A stretch of DNA of 64,000 nucleotides from Cryptomeria japonica (taxonomy: Eukaryota > Streptophyta > Pinopsida > Cupressales > Cupressaceae), in the NCBI RefSeq assembly GCF_030272615.1, contig NW_026729150.1:1-64000 (forward strand), given 5' to 3'. Position 1 is the first letter of the stretch, and every line of letters starts with the position of its first letter. Shown in pieces: positions 1-15,953 of the stretch. The translations under genes and the position numbers were made by a program. The notes beneath the pieces are model-generated. The model was not told where the DNA came from, made no database searches, and saw only the letters and a program-made list of their open reading frames with translations.

Positions 1-1589
1 TTGTAGCTTTTAGTCCATCATAGCTTTTGGTCCTTATCCATTTGCCTATTATAACCTTTCATCCATATTCCCTAGCTTATTGCAACTTTCTGCCACTATC
101 CCTTAGCCTACCCTGACCTTCAGTCCATGTCCCTTTTCCATTCTTGGTCTTGCTTATCCTATCCATATCTTATCACTATCCATACACTCTTTTTCATTCC
201 TTGATCTTGATCTGACATAAGCACACAAAATTTAAACATGGTTTCAAAAATCTCTTGACATGTCCCTCATGCCATGTCACTGCTTTACATTGTCATATCC
301 AATCTCTTGTCTCATTGTCTCCATAATAAAAGGTCTTTGTCTTCCCTCTATCCACCATCATTTTAGCAAGCCTATTTATTCACCTGTCATATTCCTTGCC
401 TTGCTAGACACTGGGGGCAAAATCAAAAAATTGAAAAATGTCCTGAAAAAATCCAAAAAAAAATCATATAATGTCCTGAAACAATCCCTAAAAAGTCAAA
501 TAAAGTCCTGAAAAAACAAACAAAAAAATTGTAGAAAACTCGAAATTCCTACAAAGTGAAAAACATTAAAATCCAAAAACAATTTCTTTGGCATTTTGCA
601 TTTTGTCAATAAATGGTCCCCTTTGTGCATAGACAGATCGCTGAGCATACATCCAACGACAATCAATCAAACATTGTGCTTTAATGAAATCACGCATTAA
701 CAGATGAACTGTTCAACCAAGCAAGCATTCAATCTGATCATAGTTGTCACATCAATCAAAATAGCATCAACATTACAATTGGTCCTTGTCAACATTTCAT
801 GGGTCTTATACAGGGTGTGGTATACTCGAAACCAGATTATGTCATGTCTTCGATGGGGTACCGCATTCCCTGAAACCAGACAACATGATCATTCTTGTTT
901 TCCACTTTTGACAATGATGATCAGACTGTTTGTTTGACTTGGTTGAATTTGTGCGTCTTATCTTTTTACTGATTTATCTTTAGCTTCAATCATGTTCCTA
1001 TGTTGCTCGATGATGTCACTGAGTGATTTAGAGTGACCGTGATGGTTCATGGTCCCTTTCTTTTTTTTGTTGTGTTTGTTGTTTGTGGAATGTTTGTCAC
1101 AAACTGGGGCAACTATATCATTGGGTGTCTGTGATAAGTACGTTCACTTTCTGAATGCCACACATACCTCGATCCTTGATGTATGCACCCTAGGATGCTT
1201 CACTCATTCCTTGTGTGCGATGTGTCTATCTTTTGCAAGAGGGGTTGCATTCCAGCTCTGGCCTTCAATGCCATGATGCTTTGCATCCGCTTTGCTACAA
1301 TAAATAAAGGTTCTCACCTACTTATGTGCATTTGTGAAAGCAAGTTTTCCTTCATCTCTAACTGTCCTTTGTCTAATTTCTTCTTACTAACATTTCTTCC
1401 ATCAGTCTTGGCAGTCTGTTTGATTCGTTCGAACCTATCATCTTCTATCATTCTTATTGATCACTTGGCCTCTTTTCTAGATTAATTCCTCGAGGGGGCA
1501 TGCATATGTCATTGTTATTGTCTAGGGCATTTTCATTATCGTTCTTTGAAACAATGCTTAGAATCACATTGTCTCAAAGAGGGGCAAAA
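1..1589 (+). mobile_element. 3' internal end of a gypsy-like LTR retrotransposon (non-coding part)
   Basis: No reading frame here resembles a known protein. The first 200 bases are a pyrimidine-rich, loosely repeated stretch of 'tagtccat/tagcct' words. The right end carries a purine-rich tract at 1575-1589 (core gaggggcaaaa) directly abutting a TG-starting sequence at 1590, the arrangement of a polypurine tract against a 3' LTR. A second G-rich tract (ctgggggcaaaa, about 411-422) may be an older or duplicated tract. The same 'GGGGCAAAA-TGTAG' junction recurs on the other strand at 53,503, suggesting related elements. The pol region lies outside the window. Confidence 0.5.
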
Positions 1590-2960
1590 TGTAGACATCT
1601 AAAAATGGTCAACACTTGTGGAGTCATACTTTCACATTTGTGCCTTGCCTTATTTTAGGGTTCTTGCATTGCATTAACATTTCTTCTATGTTGTGCACTT
1701 GGTCTTTATCATTTGCGAGCATTGAGTCCTTCTGCATTCCTCATTTTTCTCACTTTCAAATTAGGTCTTCTCGATAGCAATCTTCAGTCATGATTTTGGT
1801 CAATCTTATCCTGTCGCATCAATGTGCATGCTCATTTATCATCATTTTGGACATTGTCAATCCTAATCGATGATAGAATTAGGGTTTTGTCCTCTTGTCA
1901 ACCTTGTCATTTTGCGATCGAATCGTCATCAATCCTTGTCCTTGTTAGCCTTGTCATTTTGCGATCGATTCGCCATTGATCTTTGTCCTTGTCAATCTTG
2001 TCATTTTGCGATTGATTCATCATCGATCCTTGTCCTTTTCAATCCTGTCAATTTGGATCGATTAGTCATTGTTCCTCGTCAATTGGCACCTATCAATTTG
2101 ATCTCCTTGTCAATCTTGGTCAATTTGTCATTGATTTTTGTCAATCAATCTCAATCATTTATCAACATTGGTCCTTTGTCAATTAGAATCATGATTGAAC
2201 CTTCATTAATTTCTTGTTGTCTTAACCTAATTCCTTGTCCTCTTATTTCTAGGGTTTTATGATTTGTTCATTTAATCCTTTTCTTCTTCTTCGTGGGTTA
2301 AATAAATCTATTTATTTAGTTGTAGGTCTCTTTCATGAATTAATTAATGGATGAAAACCTATTAATTAATTCACCTAATTTCTATTTCATCTTTTTCCTG
2401 AATTTTCTAATTTGCTAATTTCTCCTAATTCCTAATTTCTATTTCTCCTATGTTCTTTAATTTTTCTAATATTTCCCCTAATTTCATTCCCTCATTTTCT
2501 CCTATGTTTATGCTTCCATTTGTTGCAATCATGGAGGCTATTTTCTCTCTTCCCTTTTGTCATGGGAATGGCATTTTAATCTTGTCATAATTTGTCATAA
2601 TTTTTGTCAATCAATCTTGCATGTCAATCTTGTCATAATTTGTGCATAATTTGTCATTCTTGATTTGAATTTCCTTTTGAATCTCTTCATGCTAATCTTG
2701 TCCTCTCTCCAATTTGTCTATACATTGGATGATTTTCTTCAATGAAAAAAAGAAACCACACTTCTAGTATCCTTATGCTACAATTTTCATCTTGTCAATC
2801 TTGCTTACTTTCATACTTGCATTTTGCACTTGTAGGTGAGATCCACAAAAAAAGTAATTTGAAGGAGAAAGAAGGACAATGGAGGAACAATGAAGGAGAT
2901 ACATGCTTTGGTTTGCATTTTATTTTAGTATTTCATCTTCATGCCTTTATTGAATGTTTT
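1590..2960 (+). repeat. Gypsy-like 3' LTR (right boundary not resolved)
   Basis: Starts TGTAGACATC immediately after a polypurine tract. It contains a 47-bp tandem array, several 'aattaattaatg' blocks and many short 'cctaatttc' runs. No matching second LTR or target duplication is inside the window, so the right boundary is approximate. Open frames here (for example 1870-2262) come from the tandem array and are not genes. Confidence 0.45.
1905..2090 (+). repeat. 47-bp tandem repeat, about four copies
   Basis: Units begin at 1905, 1952, 1999 and 2046, each starting tgtca(t/a)ttt(t)g followed by a gcgat(c/t)gatt core and a 'ccttgtcc' segment. The fourth unit is diverged. The array lies inside the putative gypsy LTR. 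Confidence 0.85.
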
Positions 2961-4795
2961 TAGGATTTCTTATCATTGCAATCTAGTTTTGTGGTTGAGC
3001 TAGTTTAATATTGCTTTGATGCATTCCATTTTCCTATCTACAAATACAACTAATAAATAAGATTAGAATAAATAAATATACATAAAACAAATATAAAAAA
3101 CCCAAAAAAAAACAATATTTAGAAATATATATTTTCCTTTTAATAATACAGTTAATGATAAAATTAGAATAAATAAATATATAGAAAAAAATAATTAAAA
3201 ACATAGAAAATAATAATAATGCATACAATATATATTTAATTATAATGTCACCCTAATTCATTTGTTAGAACTAAATAATACTAATTTATCTTTTCTTACA
3301 TTCTTTTTGGGGTGTACCATTAATGCCTTCATTTTATTATTTTAATTAAATACTCCAAAGCTTTTAAAGTTCTATTAAATGTTTTTATCTATGGAGAGCT
3401 TTAAAATTTCTATCAAATGTTTTTATCTATGGACTATCTTAAGTAAGCCTCTAATGAAAGGAGTGGTGACAACAAGGGTCCATATATTCCAAACCCTTTG
3501 CTACGAATCCCTCAGAATTTTAATGATCCAGTGAACTCCTCAAAAGTGGGTTAGATTTCTCAATGAAACTCTCGAGGTGGGATAGGCAGAATAGTTTTTA
3601 AAAGTTGGATTATCCTAAGTGGACTTATAACAAGAAGATAAAGGAATGTTAATGGATTACTGAGAGGGGAAGTGAATCAATGGTAACAAAAACTTTAACT
3701 TTCTAAATCAACAAAGCTTTAATAATACTAATAAAAAACTATGAGGAGTGGTCCCATAATACTAGGTTACATTTCTTGGCCAAACTTGACATTGAAATCA
3801 ACATTTTGCATCAAACCTTTACCTCCTAAAACCTATAGTAGCTAAACCATTAAGAATTTGAAGATGAAGTAAACTATTAATTTCTGAGATTTTTCATATA
3901 GATTCTAAATATTTTTTTTTTTTTAAATAATGAGAAATTAACTGCCCATATTGTTATGTAAATTTTAATAACTCAATATTCATAGTAATCAACATTTTTC
4001 GGAAGTGACATTTATTTGGTAATGCATTTGGAGTTTGGCATGTGTTGATTAGTTACAGGTACTCATGGATACATGGAAACGATAGATGGTGTTGGTTTGG
4101 AATGGATAATAGGTCCAACTAAGAGGCATTCATCTGTGATAACATAGTTAGCATTTAGAAGTGAAGAAAGTGTATGATACAGGGTACTGTGAAGACTTGC
4201 TTGCAGGTTCTTTGTATACAGTTAGTATTGTGACTGCCTTTGGTACAAAGGTCTGTTTACTTCTATGTAATGTTGAAAGAAGGATCTTTTTCAATTCTGA
4301 CATTACCTGTGTAGTGGGAGTTTCTTGGTGTGCATGTGTTTATGCACTTGAAGAATGAGACTGTAAGTAACAGGTTGTCTATGTGAATGTTTTGAAATTC
4401 ATCTTGGTATACCATGAAGGTATGCATAGTTGGATGTAATAGCACTTGTTGTGGGTGCTATTCTAGCTATGATTGTGACTAATGCTGGCACATTTGAGTA
4501 GCCTTGGGAATGTGAGTTTTTGTGTTCTGGAAGTCAGAGTTAAGTTTTTCTCAGTAGATAGCTTCTATTTGTGTCTCATGGCAGTGGCATGATAGAAGGT
4601 GGGAGTATCTATGAATGAGATGATACTTCTCTACATGTGTCTCAGTGATACACAAAGTAAACTATATTTCCTGGTGGTTTGTGATCGAATGGTATATCAG
4701 CATTGATGGGCTTTTTGAGTCCATGGTTCTCAGTGAAATCTGTAAGTCTTCAGTATGGCAGACAGGTCTAGTAGATTCCTTGGCAAGTGGGAGAT
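2961..4795. other. AT-rich spacer and non-coding 3' end of a copia-like element
   Basis: 2961-3350 is very AT-rich with A-runs and no coding signal. A 38-bp tandem duplication sits at 3359-3434. From about 4060 to 4783 the sequence is more balanced and leads into a polypurine tract (aagtgggagat, about 4784-4795), so it is probably the internal 3' end of the element whose LTR follows. No RNase H or other pol motif is readable, so that element is either non-autonomous or badly decayed. Confidence 0.4.
3359..3434 (+). repeat. 38-bp tandem duplication
   Basis: Two units start at 3359 and 3397; each ends with the shared aaatgtttttatctatgga segment, with a few substitutions in the first half. Confidence 0.8.
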
Positions 4796-6829
4796 TGTTG
4801 GGAATGTGCCTCAAATTCTCCTAAATAGGTTCGGGTTGATCGGAGTAGCCTACACCGATGGAGCAGCAGAGTGTTACCTTCTTGGATGTTGAACCCTTTC
4901 TGATCAGTGTGACTTAGGCCGATCGGGACAACTCTAGCCGATGAACTTGCCTTCAAGGATTCGGTATCGGCTATTGGGAGAGGTTGTTGTTTGTTACACC
5001 GATGTCCCGATGGGTTAGCTATCTTCTAGCTGGAATGCTTCACATATCGGAATAGCATGTTTGAAGTCAGCCCAATGACCCGACGAAGTCCAGGGTAACT
5101 TCGGCTATTGGAATGACTTGTACAGTGATTTGCCGATGATCCGATGAAGTCGCCTTTTGGCATTCGGGTCGCATATTGGCTATTGGGTTGACCTTCTGAA
5201 TGTCATGTCGATGTCTCAATGAGATCACTCTACCTAGTCTCAGAGTGTTTCTCTTATCGACATAGTGTCATTCTTTATGTTCCGATGACCCGATGAAATC
5301 ATCCTATCAGGTTGGAAATGCAGATTGGGATAATAGCTTTGGACTTGATCTGATGAGCCGATGAGTCAATGCTCTTGGTATTAGCGACCGGGGTAGTAGC
5401 TATGTTCCTGTTTTGATGTTTCGATGGAGATCTCTCCTTATCATAGGCTATTGGAGTTTCTTTTGGAAAGCTGTGCTGATACCCAATGGAGTCACCTTAG
5501 GCAGTTGGGCTTGTCATCAGCTATCGAAGGTTCCAGTTTGGAGCTATTCTGATACTTGATGAAGTTGCCTTCGACAATCGGGTAGCATCGGCTATTGGGT
5601 TGACAAGCTGAAGGCTCGTCCAGTATTGTTTGAGGATTGGAGTAACTATTGAGTGATGTTTTCGATGGGCCGATGAGGTCGCCTTCAGTGTTCAGAGATC
5701 AAGATAGCTTGGAACCAGTCTCACCGATGGCCCAATAGAGTCATCAAAGATTGGAATGACTTGTGGAGTGATATACTGATGAGGTGACTCATGTGCGGTC
5801 CACTCTGGTTATTGGGAGATTGGGTCTACCTGTTGGAGGTTATCCCGATGACCTGATGGAGTAGCTTTTGATGATCGGGATTACTTGTTCATTGTTTGGC
5901 TAGAGACCCGATGGTTTGGTGTTGGCATCCTCAGAGTGATTAGGGATCGGGGACATAGCAGGAAGGTTGTGTCGATGACCTGATGGAGTCACCTTTGGCA
6001 ATCAGGTATCATTGGGTGATCAGCTCTACTGGTTGAAAGTTATACCCATGGCCGATGGAGCGGAGACCGACTGCGGGAGCAAGGTCAAACTGAGATCCAA
6101 AAGGTGAACACTCAGACACTAAGGAAGAGACTGTCAGTGTATATGAATACTAACCGACCCGACTTCCTAATGCATGTGGGATATTGTGTTTCTCACAAAT
6201 GTAGACCAATGGTTATACTTCCTAGTGGTTGGAGCGACTAACTATCAGAGTGGCCAAAGGAAACTGAAACACAGCTGGATGAATGGAAGATCATTGGATT
6301 CCATAATGGTTATGCCAAATCAACACATTGTAATCTTGGCTGTTACATATGTGCTACCTAAGATGTAATCAAAGTGTGAAGTCATGGGGCTGGCACAGGC
6401 CATGTTACACAGTGAAGAGGTTGCAGAGGCTGAATAGTGGCTTATCAAGAGCAGAACGAAGTGACTACGAAGGGATGTAGTAAGACTACATGTTGTAGTT
6501 TTGGCATGTCTATAGTCTAGTATGTTCTGCATGTTGTGATAGTAGAGTTCTGAGAACAGAGTCCAAAAAAGAAGATCTGTTAACTTTACTGTAATCTTGT
6601 TGTTTACTAAATAAACTGATCTCTTTTTGGTGGTAGGTTTTTTACTCGTAAGGATTTTCCCACATATATCTGATGTGTTTCTTTGGTATGTAATGTCTGG
6701 TTAATCCTAATCTTCTATTTGTGTTTATCTTAATGTATTGCAAAAGAAATTAAAATACTTCCTTGCCTGCACATCCCCTTAGAATTGACGTTAGGAGAGC
6801 GTTTTCTGTGCACTGCTTTCCTTACAACA
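4796..6829 (+). repeat. Long copia-type 3' LTR
   Basis: Begins TGTTGGGAATG right after the polypurine tract aagtgggagat, a common end of plant Ty1/copia elements, and ends ...TTACAACA, giving the TG...CA boundaries of an LTR of about 2.0 kb. The last 250 bases hold the usual late-LTR features (ttttactcgtaaggattttcc, then a T-rich stretch). Most of the length is a degenerate CCGATG repeat. No primer-binding site follows 6829, so this is a 3' LTR. No 5' LTR is visible. Confidence 0.6.
4840..6080 (+). repeat. Degenerate minisatellite of CCGATG(A)CCCGATGAAGTC units inside the LTR
   Basis: A unit containing ccgatgacccgatg(a/g)agtc plus 'cggctattggg' recurs at irregular 55-80 bp steps (for example near 5078, 5134, 5208, 5281, 5350, 5415, 5478, 5550, 5665, 5850, 5975). 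It is notably more GC-rich than its surroundings. Units are too diverged for an exact copy number by eye. Confidence 0.7.
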
Positions 6830-6955
6830 TTTGGCGCTTGCAAAATGAAAAACTGACTTTTCACATTTGGCGATCACCAAATTTGGCACACGCCAAATGT
6901 GAAAATTTTAAAATTTTGAATTTGGCAAGCGCCATATTTGGCGCTCGCCAAATGT
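6830..6955. repeat. Cluster of palindromes built on TTTGGCG/CGCCAAA
   Basis: Starts at the first base after the LTR. Arms 6858-6872 and 6891-6905 are a perfect 15-bp inverted repeat around an 18-base centre that is itself nearly palindromic (ccaaatttgg). A second inverted repeat follows: 6920-6933 against 6940-6953 with one mismatch and a 6-base loop. The half-site TTTGGCG occurs repeatedly. Function unknown. Confidence 0.8.
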
Positions 6956-7896
6956 TTTGTATAGGAAAATACCAATCCTTTGGGTTGGTTTTTCCTTCGG
7001 CATCCAACCTGAAGGTTTGGACGACCTTTTCATGCCAATGACGTATTTTTATGAAAAGGTAAAAAGTGACACCTTTTTGGTACCACAACTTTGTGCACTT
7101 ACCCTTGAGTCAAACAATTGTAGATTTTTTGAGGGGGAATTGGGAATTTTCTTAGAAATGATCTGTCCCTCAGAAGCCACCCTCTACTCTAACCTCTTGT
7201 ACACCCTTCATCATCTTATGCTTCACCATTTGCTTGCATAAAAGATCGAGAAAGTACATTTCAAGGATAGACTATGAAAAGGACCAAAAGATTTCTATAT
7301 GGCCTTCAAGTTCGATGACTCATAGGGACAGTGGGAGCATGGTGATGATTAATGTGTTAGGGAAAACAATCCCCAAAACTAGATAGAGGTACAGTGTCAT
7401 TATCTATGTAGAAAATTATCTTGAATGTTTTTTGTTCTATTGTTAATAGCTAGCACGAATCCCTCCCTATGTGTGGATCAGTTGAAGTTTTTTGTTTTTC
7501 TACATTCGAGTCTAGGTTTCCTTGAAATCTTGAATATTATATATGTTATTTCTCTACACATTGAGCATGGCTTTCTATTGTTTCCAATTTTTTGGTTCTT
7601 TGAATTAGTTAAGTATTTGATTCTGCCATACCATTCTGTATGAAATATGTGTATGTGTTGGTTGAAAATTGAGCCATGTTCTCTACTTCCTCCATTTTGT
7701 GGGTTTTTGGTTAGGTGTCTAGCTAAGTAGATAGGGTTCCTAGATGGAGCAATGCTCTCTATTTTTTTTCTCCTTTCCTTTGGTCTACTATATCATGGTC
7801 TTCTCTACTATGATGTATGTATTTTTAAAATTAATATAATGGTATCCGCTTGCACTTTGCCCCAAGAAAAACAAAACTTCTCATGTAGAAAGAATT
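6956..7896. other. No recognisable gene
   Basis: Short open frames on both strands (for example 6957-7241 plus, 7425-7643 plus) have no motif I recognise and no consistent codon pattern. Mostly AT-rich, with T-runs near 7770. Confidence 0.4.
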
Positions 7897-8651
7897 CTAG
7901 TCCACCATTTCCATATCCACAATGGTGTTAGAATCTTGTGCTTCCTCTTCAGCATTAGCACCAAACACAACATTAAGGCTAAATGCATGACCATTCTTTG
8001 TAAAACCAGTCCTAGTAGAATTTTCTTCATGTCCACGAATGAAAATAACCTCTAGCACAAAGTCCCCATCATGAGGAGTAGTATCCTCCTGGTGACCATG
8101 AATGTTGTCATATGCTCTTGCCACATTGTCAACTCCTCTTTCCTTGTTGAGTGGGTGGTTGTTTGATGTACCTTGTAGTTGAGAATTATTCAATCGAGTC
8201 TCTACCTCCTCATAAAATAGGTTATAGGGACGAGTTGGGGAATGGCATTTGTGGTGATGAGGAGGAACAATGCTTCATATTTATCAAAAATATGATTACA
8301 CAAGCATTTACCCAACTCCCTTTTATTAGTTGAGATGACATCTATGAGAAGCATGTCATCTTTGGAATTAAGGGACCGTTTGAGAGCAGTATAAACACAA
8401 AGAAAACTAGAGTCTTTGGCAAGGTATTTTTGACAAAATAGGCCACCCACTAAAGCTTTGCCCTAATGGAGATCATAACCCTTAATAGAAGAATCTAGGG
8501 TGCTATGGAGGCAATTCCTTAGATAATTTGTAGCTAGATCAAAAACTATAGAAAATGATTGCATGAGGTCCAAAGTATTTGAAATAAACATACTGACCAC
8601 TTGAGTGGGGTAAACCAAAACATAAGTAGGCACCCAATAGGTTAACCCCAA
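7897..8651 (-). pseudogene. Unidentified minus-strand coding relic
   Basis: Three consecutive minus-strand open segments (8463-8651, 8202-8450, 7897-8193) look like one protein. The first two share a frame, separated by one stop; the third is in another frame, so there is a frameshift near 8195. The upstream part is hydrophobic and well mixed (YVLVYPTQVV; VYTALKRSLNSKDDMLLIDV), like a helical-repeat or membrane-associated protein. The third part is acidic and rich in D/E/N. No start codon with convincing context, no domain I can name. Alternatives: captured host exons or a retroelement ORF. I cannot assign a function. Confidence 0.35.
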
Positions 8652-9021
8652 TAACTATTCTGATAGCATGGTCAACACAGTGACATAAAGGGAAAAGACT
8701 TTTCTAATCTTTACCTTTGTGTATTCTCCTGACTCTAGAACTTGTTGATTGAGGATGGGAAAACTGACACACTTGTTGATGGGGGGATATCCATAATGCA
8801 GAGGAGCAAGTGAGACCTAAAAAATACTTGAGGGCAAAGACAAATGCTTCACAAATCAAACCCCAAAAGTAGTGTAGGGAAATGTATTGGGAAGTAAAGA
8901 CGTTGTCGCCCTATATAGCACCACAAACAAACCCACATCATTTGAATGTAGGGTGACAAGATATCATTTTGAAAGAGGAGTATGCAAGCCTGATATGAAC
9001 CACCTCAAAGATAGCAACACA
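8652..9021. other. No recognisable gene
   Basis: Short plus-strand frame 8887-9090 runs into the foldback element and shows no family motif. Confidence 0.4.
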
Positions 9022-9174
9022 AATTTTGAATCCATATTACACACCCTTACTTATTTTAATAATATCTTGAAAATAACTTTATTAATATAAATTTATTTTC
9101 AAGATATCTTGAAAATAAATTTATTTCAACATATTTTTGCCATAAGTAAGGGTGTGTAATATGGATTCAAAATT
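9022..9174. mobile_element. Small foldback (MITE-like) element with 33-bp perfect inverted arms
   Basis: 9022-9054 and 9142-9174 are perfect reverse complements (33 bp; outer end aattttgaatcc, inner end ccttacttat). The 87-base centre contains a further inverted pair, tcttgaaaataa against ttattttcaaga. Total length 153 bp, non-coding. Flanks do not show an obvious target-site duplication, so the superfamily cannot be named. Without a duplication it could also be a non-mobile inverted repeat. Confidence 0.65.
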
Positions 9175-11667
9175 ATAAATTCAAATGTTTGGTTGAGCTC
9201 CTATATTAATGCTATTATTAATGGGAGAACTTAAAGTGTTGTTACTATTAAAAGAATAATAATAATAATATAATAGCCTTTATAATAATGATATTACAAC
9301 TAGAAATGAAAATAAATTTAGTTATAAATATATTTCTATCAAATATTAGTAAGTTCGATCTTGACATAGTGTATGGAATAAAATTGATAGATTGTAATGA
9401 AAATTGTGGGCATGAAGTAAAACTTTAAGTTGCATTTTGAATAATTAATTACATATAACAATTTTGTGAGATTGTTATCATCATGAAATGTACTTTATCT
9501 TGGTATGGGAAAATTACAATCATGCAATGCTAATAATGTACTCTAGGATTAAATATAGAAAAGTAATATAGGTGCTCTTTTGATACTTGTTATGATGTTT
9601 ACACATCATCATGATGATCTTCTTAATGGGGTCAAAAGAAGAATAAAAATTATTTGAGTTTTCATGTTGTTAAATGTTTGGGCATGGCATTCCCATAATG
9701 TACTATTGTAGTTATGATTGTTATACATTTATGCTTAGATGATTTATGTGCTTACATTCTTATTATTAATTATTTTATTGCATGGTTGTGATTATGATTT
9801 TGTTATGATACTATTTATTTACAATAAACTATTATATGCTCTTATTCACCACTCATATATGTGAGAAGATCTTTCCTCGCTCAATTGCACCATATAAAGG
9901 CAATCGAATGAAAGGGAGAATAATAGATCATCAATGCTCTATTTTTTACATTTGATTTATCTTGTTAGTTACAAGATACTCATGATATTTTTATTCTTGT
10001 TTTGTATAAATTCATAGGATAACATCTCCAATATAAGCACCCTCAATGGTAATAAAAATCATGAAAAGAAGTGATAGAAAAAAATTATGTAAGTTGAAAT
10101 CCCTTATGTTTTTTGTACTACCAAGACCTCTATGTACACAAACTTGGTTGTCAAAATTGCAAACATACATCACTCTCATCCCTATGGAGGAAGAAGATTT
10201 TAATACCTTTAACCATTCTTTCTAGATCAAACAGCAATTTTTTTTTCTTTTATTTTTAAGCAATGTTAACAAAATTAGTTTGAGACAATATTTTTACTAA
10301 ATTGAGGGCATAAGGTTCATGAGGCATTCTCATATTACTCATCTAAGCCTAATAAAATGATTAGTTATTACACTTAGTTGAAATATATGTCTTTCTGGAC
10401 CTCCAGTCTAAAGAAAGGTTCATATTATCCCAAGGTGAAATGTTACATTACGTATTCAATTCTAAATGGCACTTGTAATAGTAATATAAGATAGCAATTC
10501 CATAGAAAGCAAACTAGATTAAATTTAAGATAATAAAACTAGGTTTACGTTACCAAAAGTGTAGTTTTGATAAATAGATTTAACTATTAATTTTCAAAAC
10601 AAATTAAATAAACTATCCAAATTTTACTAAAATAAATAAACCATAAATTAAAAAATACATAATTAGTAAGCAAATATTTTTTTCTAAAATATTTTTTTCT
10701 TAATTTAGCATTGATGCACACACAATTCTCATACTCAACTATCATTTACTTTAATCAAATCAATTTATGCTTATTTATATAAATTTATTTGTTTAGCATA
10801 GATGAAAATAGGAAAATACTCCCAATAAAATATTTTTTTATAATTTTCTAAAGAACTTTTATTGTAAAATAATTTATATTTTCAATAAATTAGAAAAAAT
10901 TAATAATTTTTTAAATTGTATGATATTATTAAATATTAAATTTTGAAAAATAAAAAATAAAAAATAGTATAATACAATATAAAAATTAAAAATGATTCTA
11001 TTTATTAATTACAAATAAATAAAAAATTCTAATTTTAACAAATTCAAATTTAAAAAAAAAAACACATTAAACTAAAACAGCATGTAACAATTATTTAAAA
11101 AAAAAGAAATTAATTTAAAATAACAGTAATTTTTCCTTCCTAAACAAGATAGAATGCCAAAAAAGACATAAAATTAAATTTGAAATATTAACAAATAAAG
11201 AGGGAATTACGTAGGAGCTACCTGATTTCAAATGTGGGTCCCCTTTCGCTTACTTCGGACAAGAGGGCACCATTTGTGCGGGAAGGACAAGAAAATGGGA
11301 GGGAATGGAAGGGAATGGGACATTGGGAGGGCCTTGATTTTTTACCGTAAAAAATCTAACGGAAAAAATAAAAAAATCGATGAAATGCTGAAAGCAAAAA
11401 TTGGTGGAGAGACTTTTCTCCCGCGAGACATTAGACTTCAAATGGGAGGTTCTTCCAATATAATAGCCTATCGGCTAAATATATAAATTATCGTTTTTAA
11501 TAAATTATTATCTCACATTCTAATTCACGTAAGTTATAAGAATGGTCTATATTTATTTGACAAAATTTTTAAATGTTAAAGAAGCAACACATAACAAAGA
11601 AATGTTAAATAATCACACCTTTCAGAGAATATTTTTCACAAAATATTTCTTGAAGAATTGAATTACC
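9175..11667. other. AT-rich spacer without recognisable genes
   Basis: Long A/T runs throughout, densest at 10,600-11,200. The plus frame 11,232-11,486 and its antisense partner show no domain. Confidence 0.5.

Positions 11668-15953
<4,286 letters not shown>

Noticed and set aside
1870-2262. 130-residue plus-strand ORF
   Set aside because: Spans the 47-bp tandem array; no start context, no domain, composition follows the repeat.
3034-3228. 64-residue hydrophobic minus-strand ORF
   Set aside because: Arises in an A/T homopolymer-rich stretch; composition-driven.
4840-6080. CRISPR-like or regularly spaced array
   Set aside because: Unit spacing is irregular, units are diverged and the DNA is plant nuclear; a degenerate LTR minisatellite fits.
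6830-6955. E2F binding-site cluster controlling a gene
   Set aside because: TTTGGCGC cores occur, but no gene lies within reach on either side; palindromic structure explains the repetition better.
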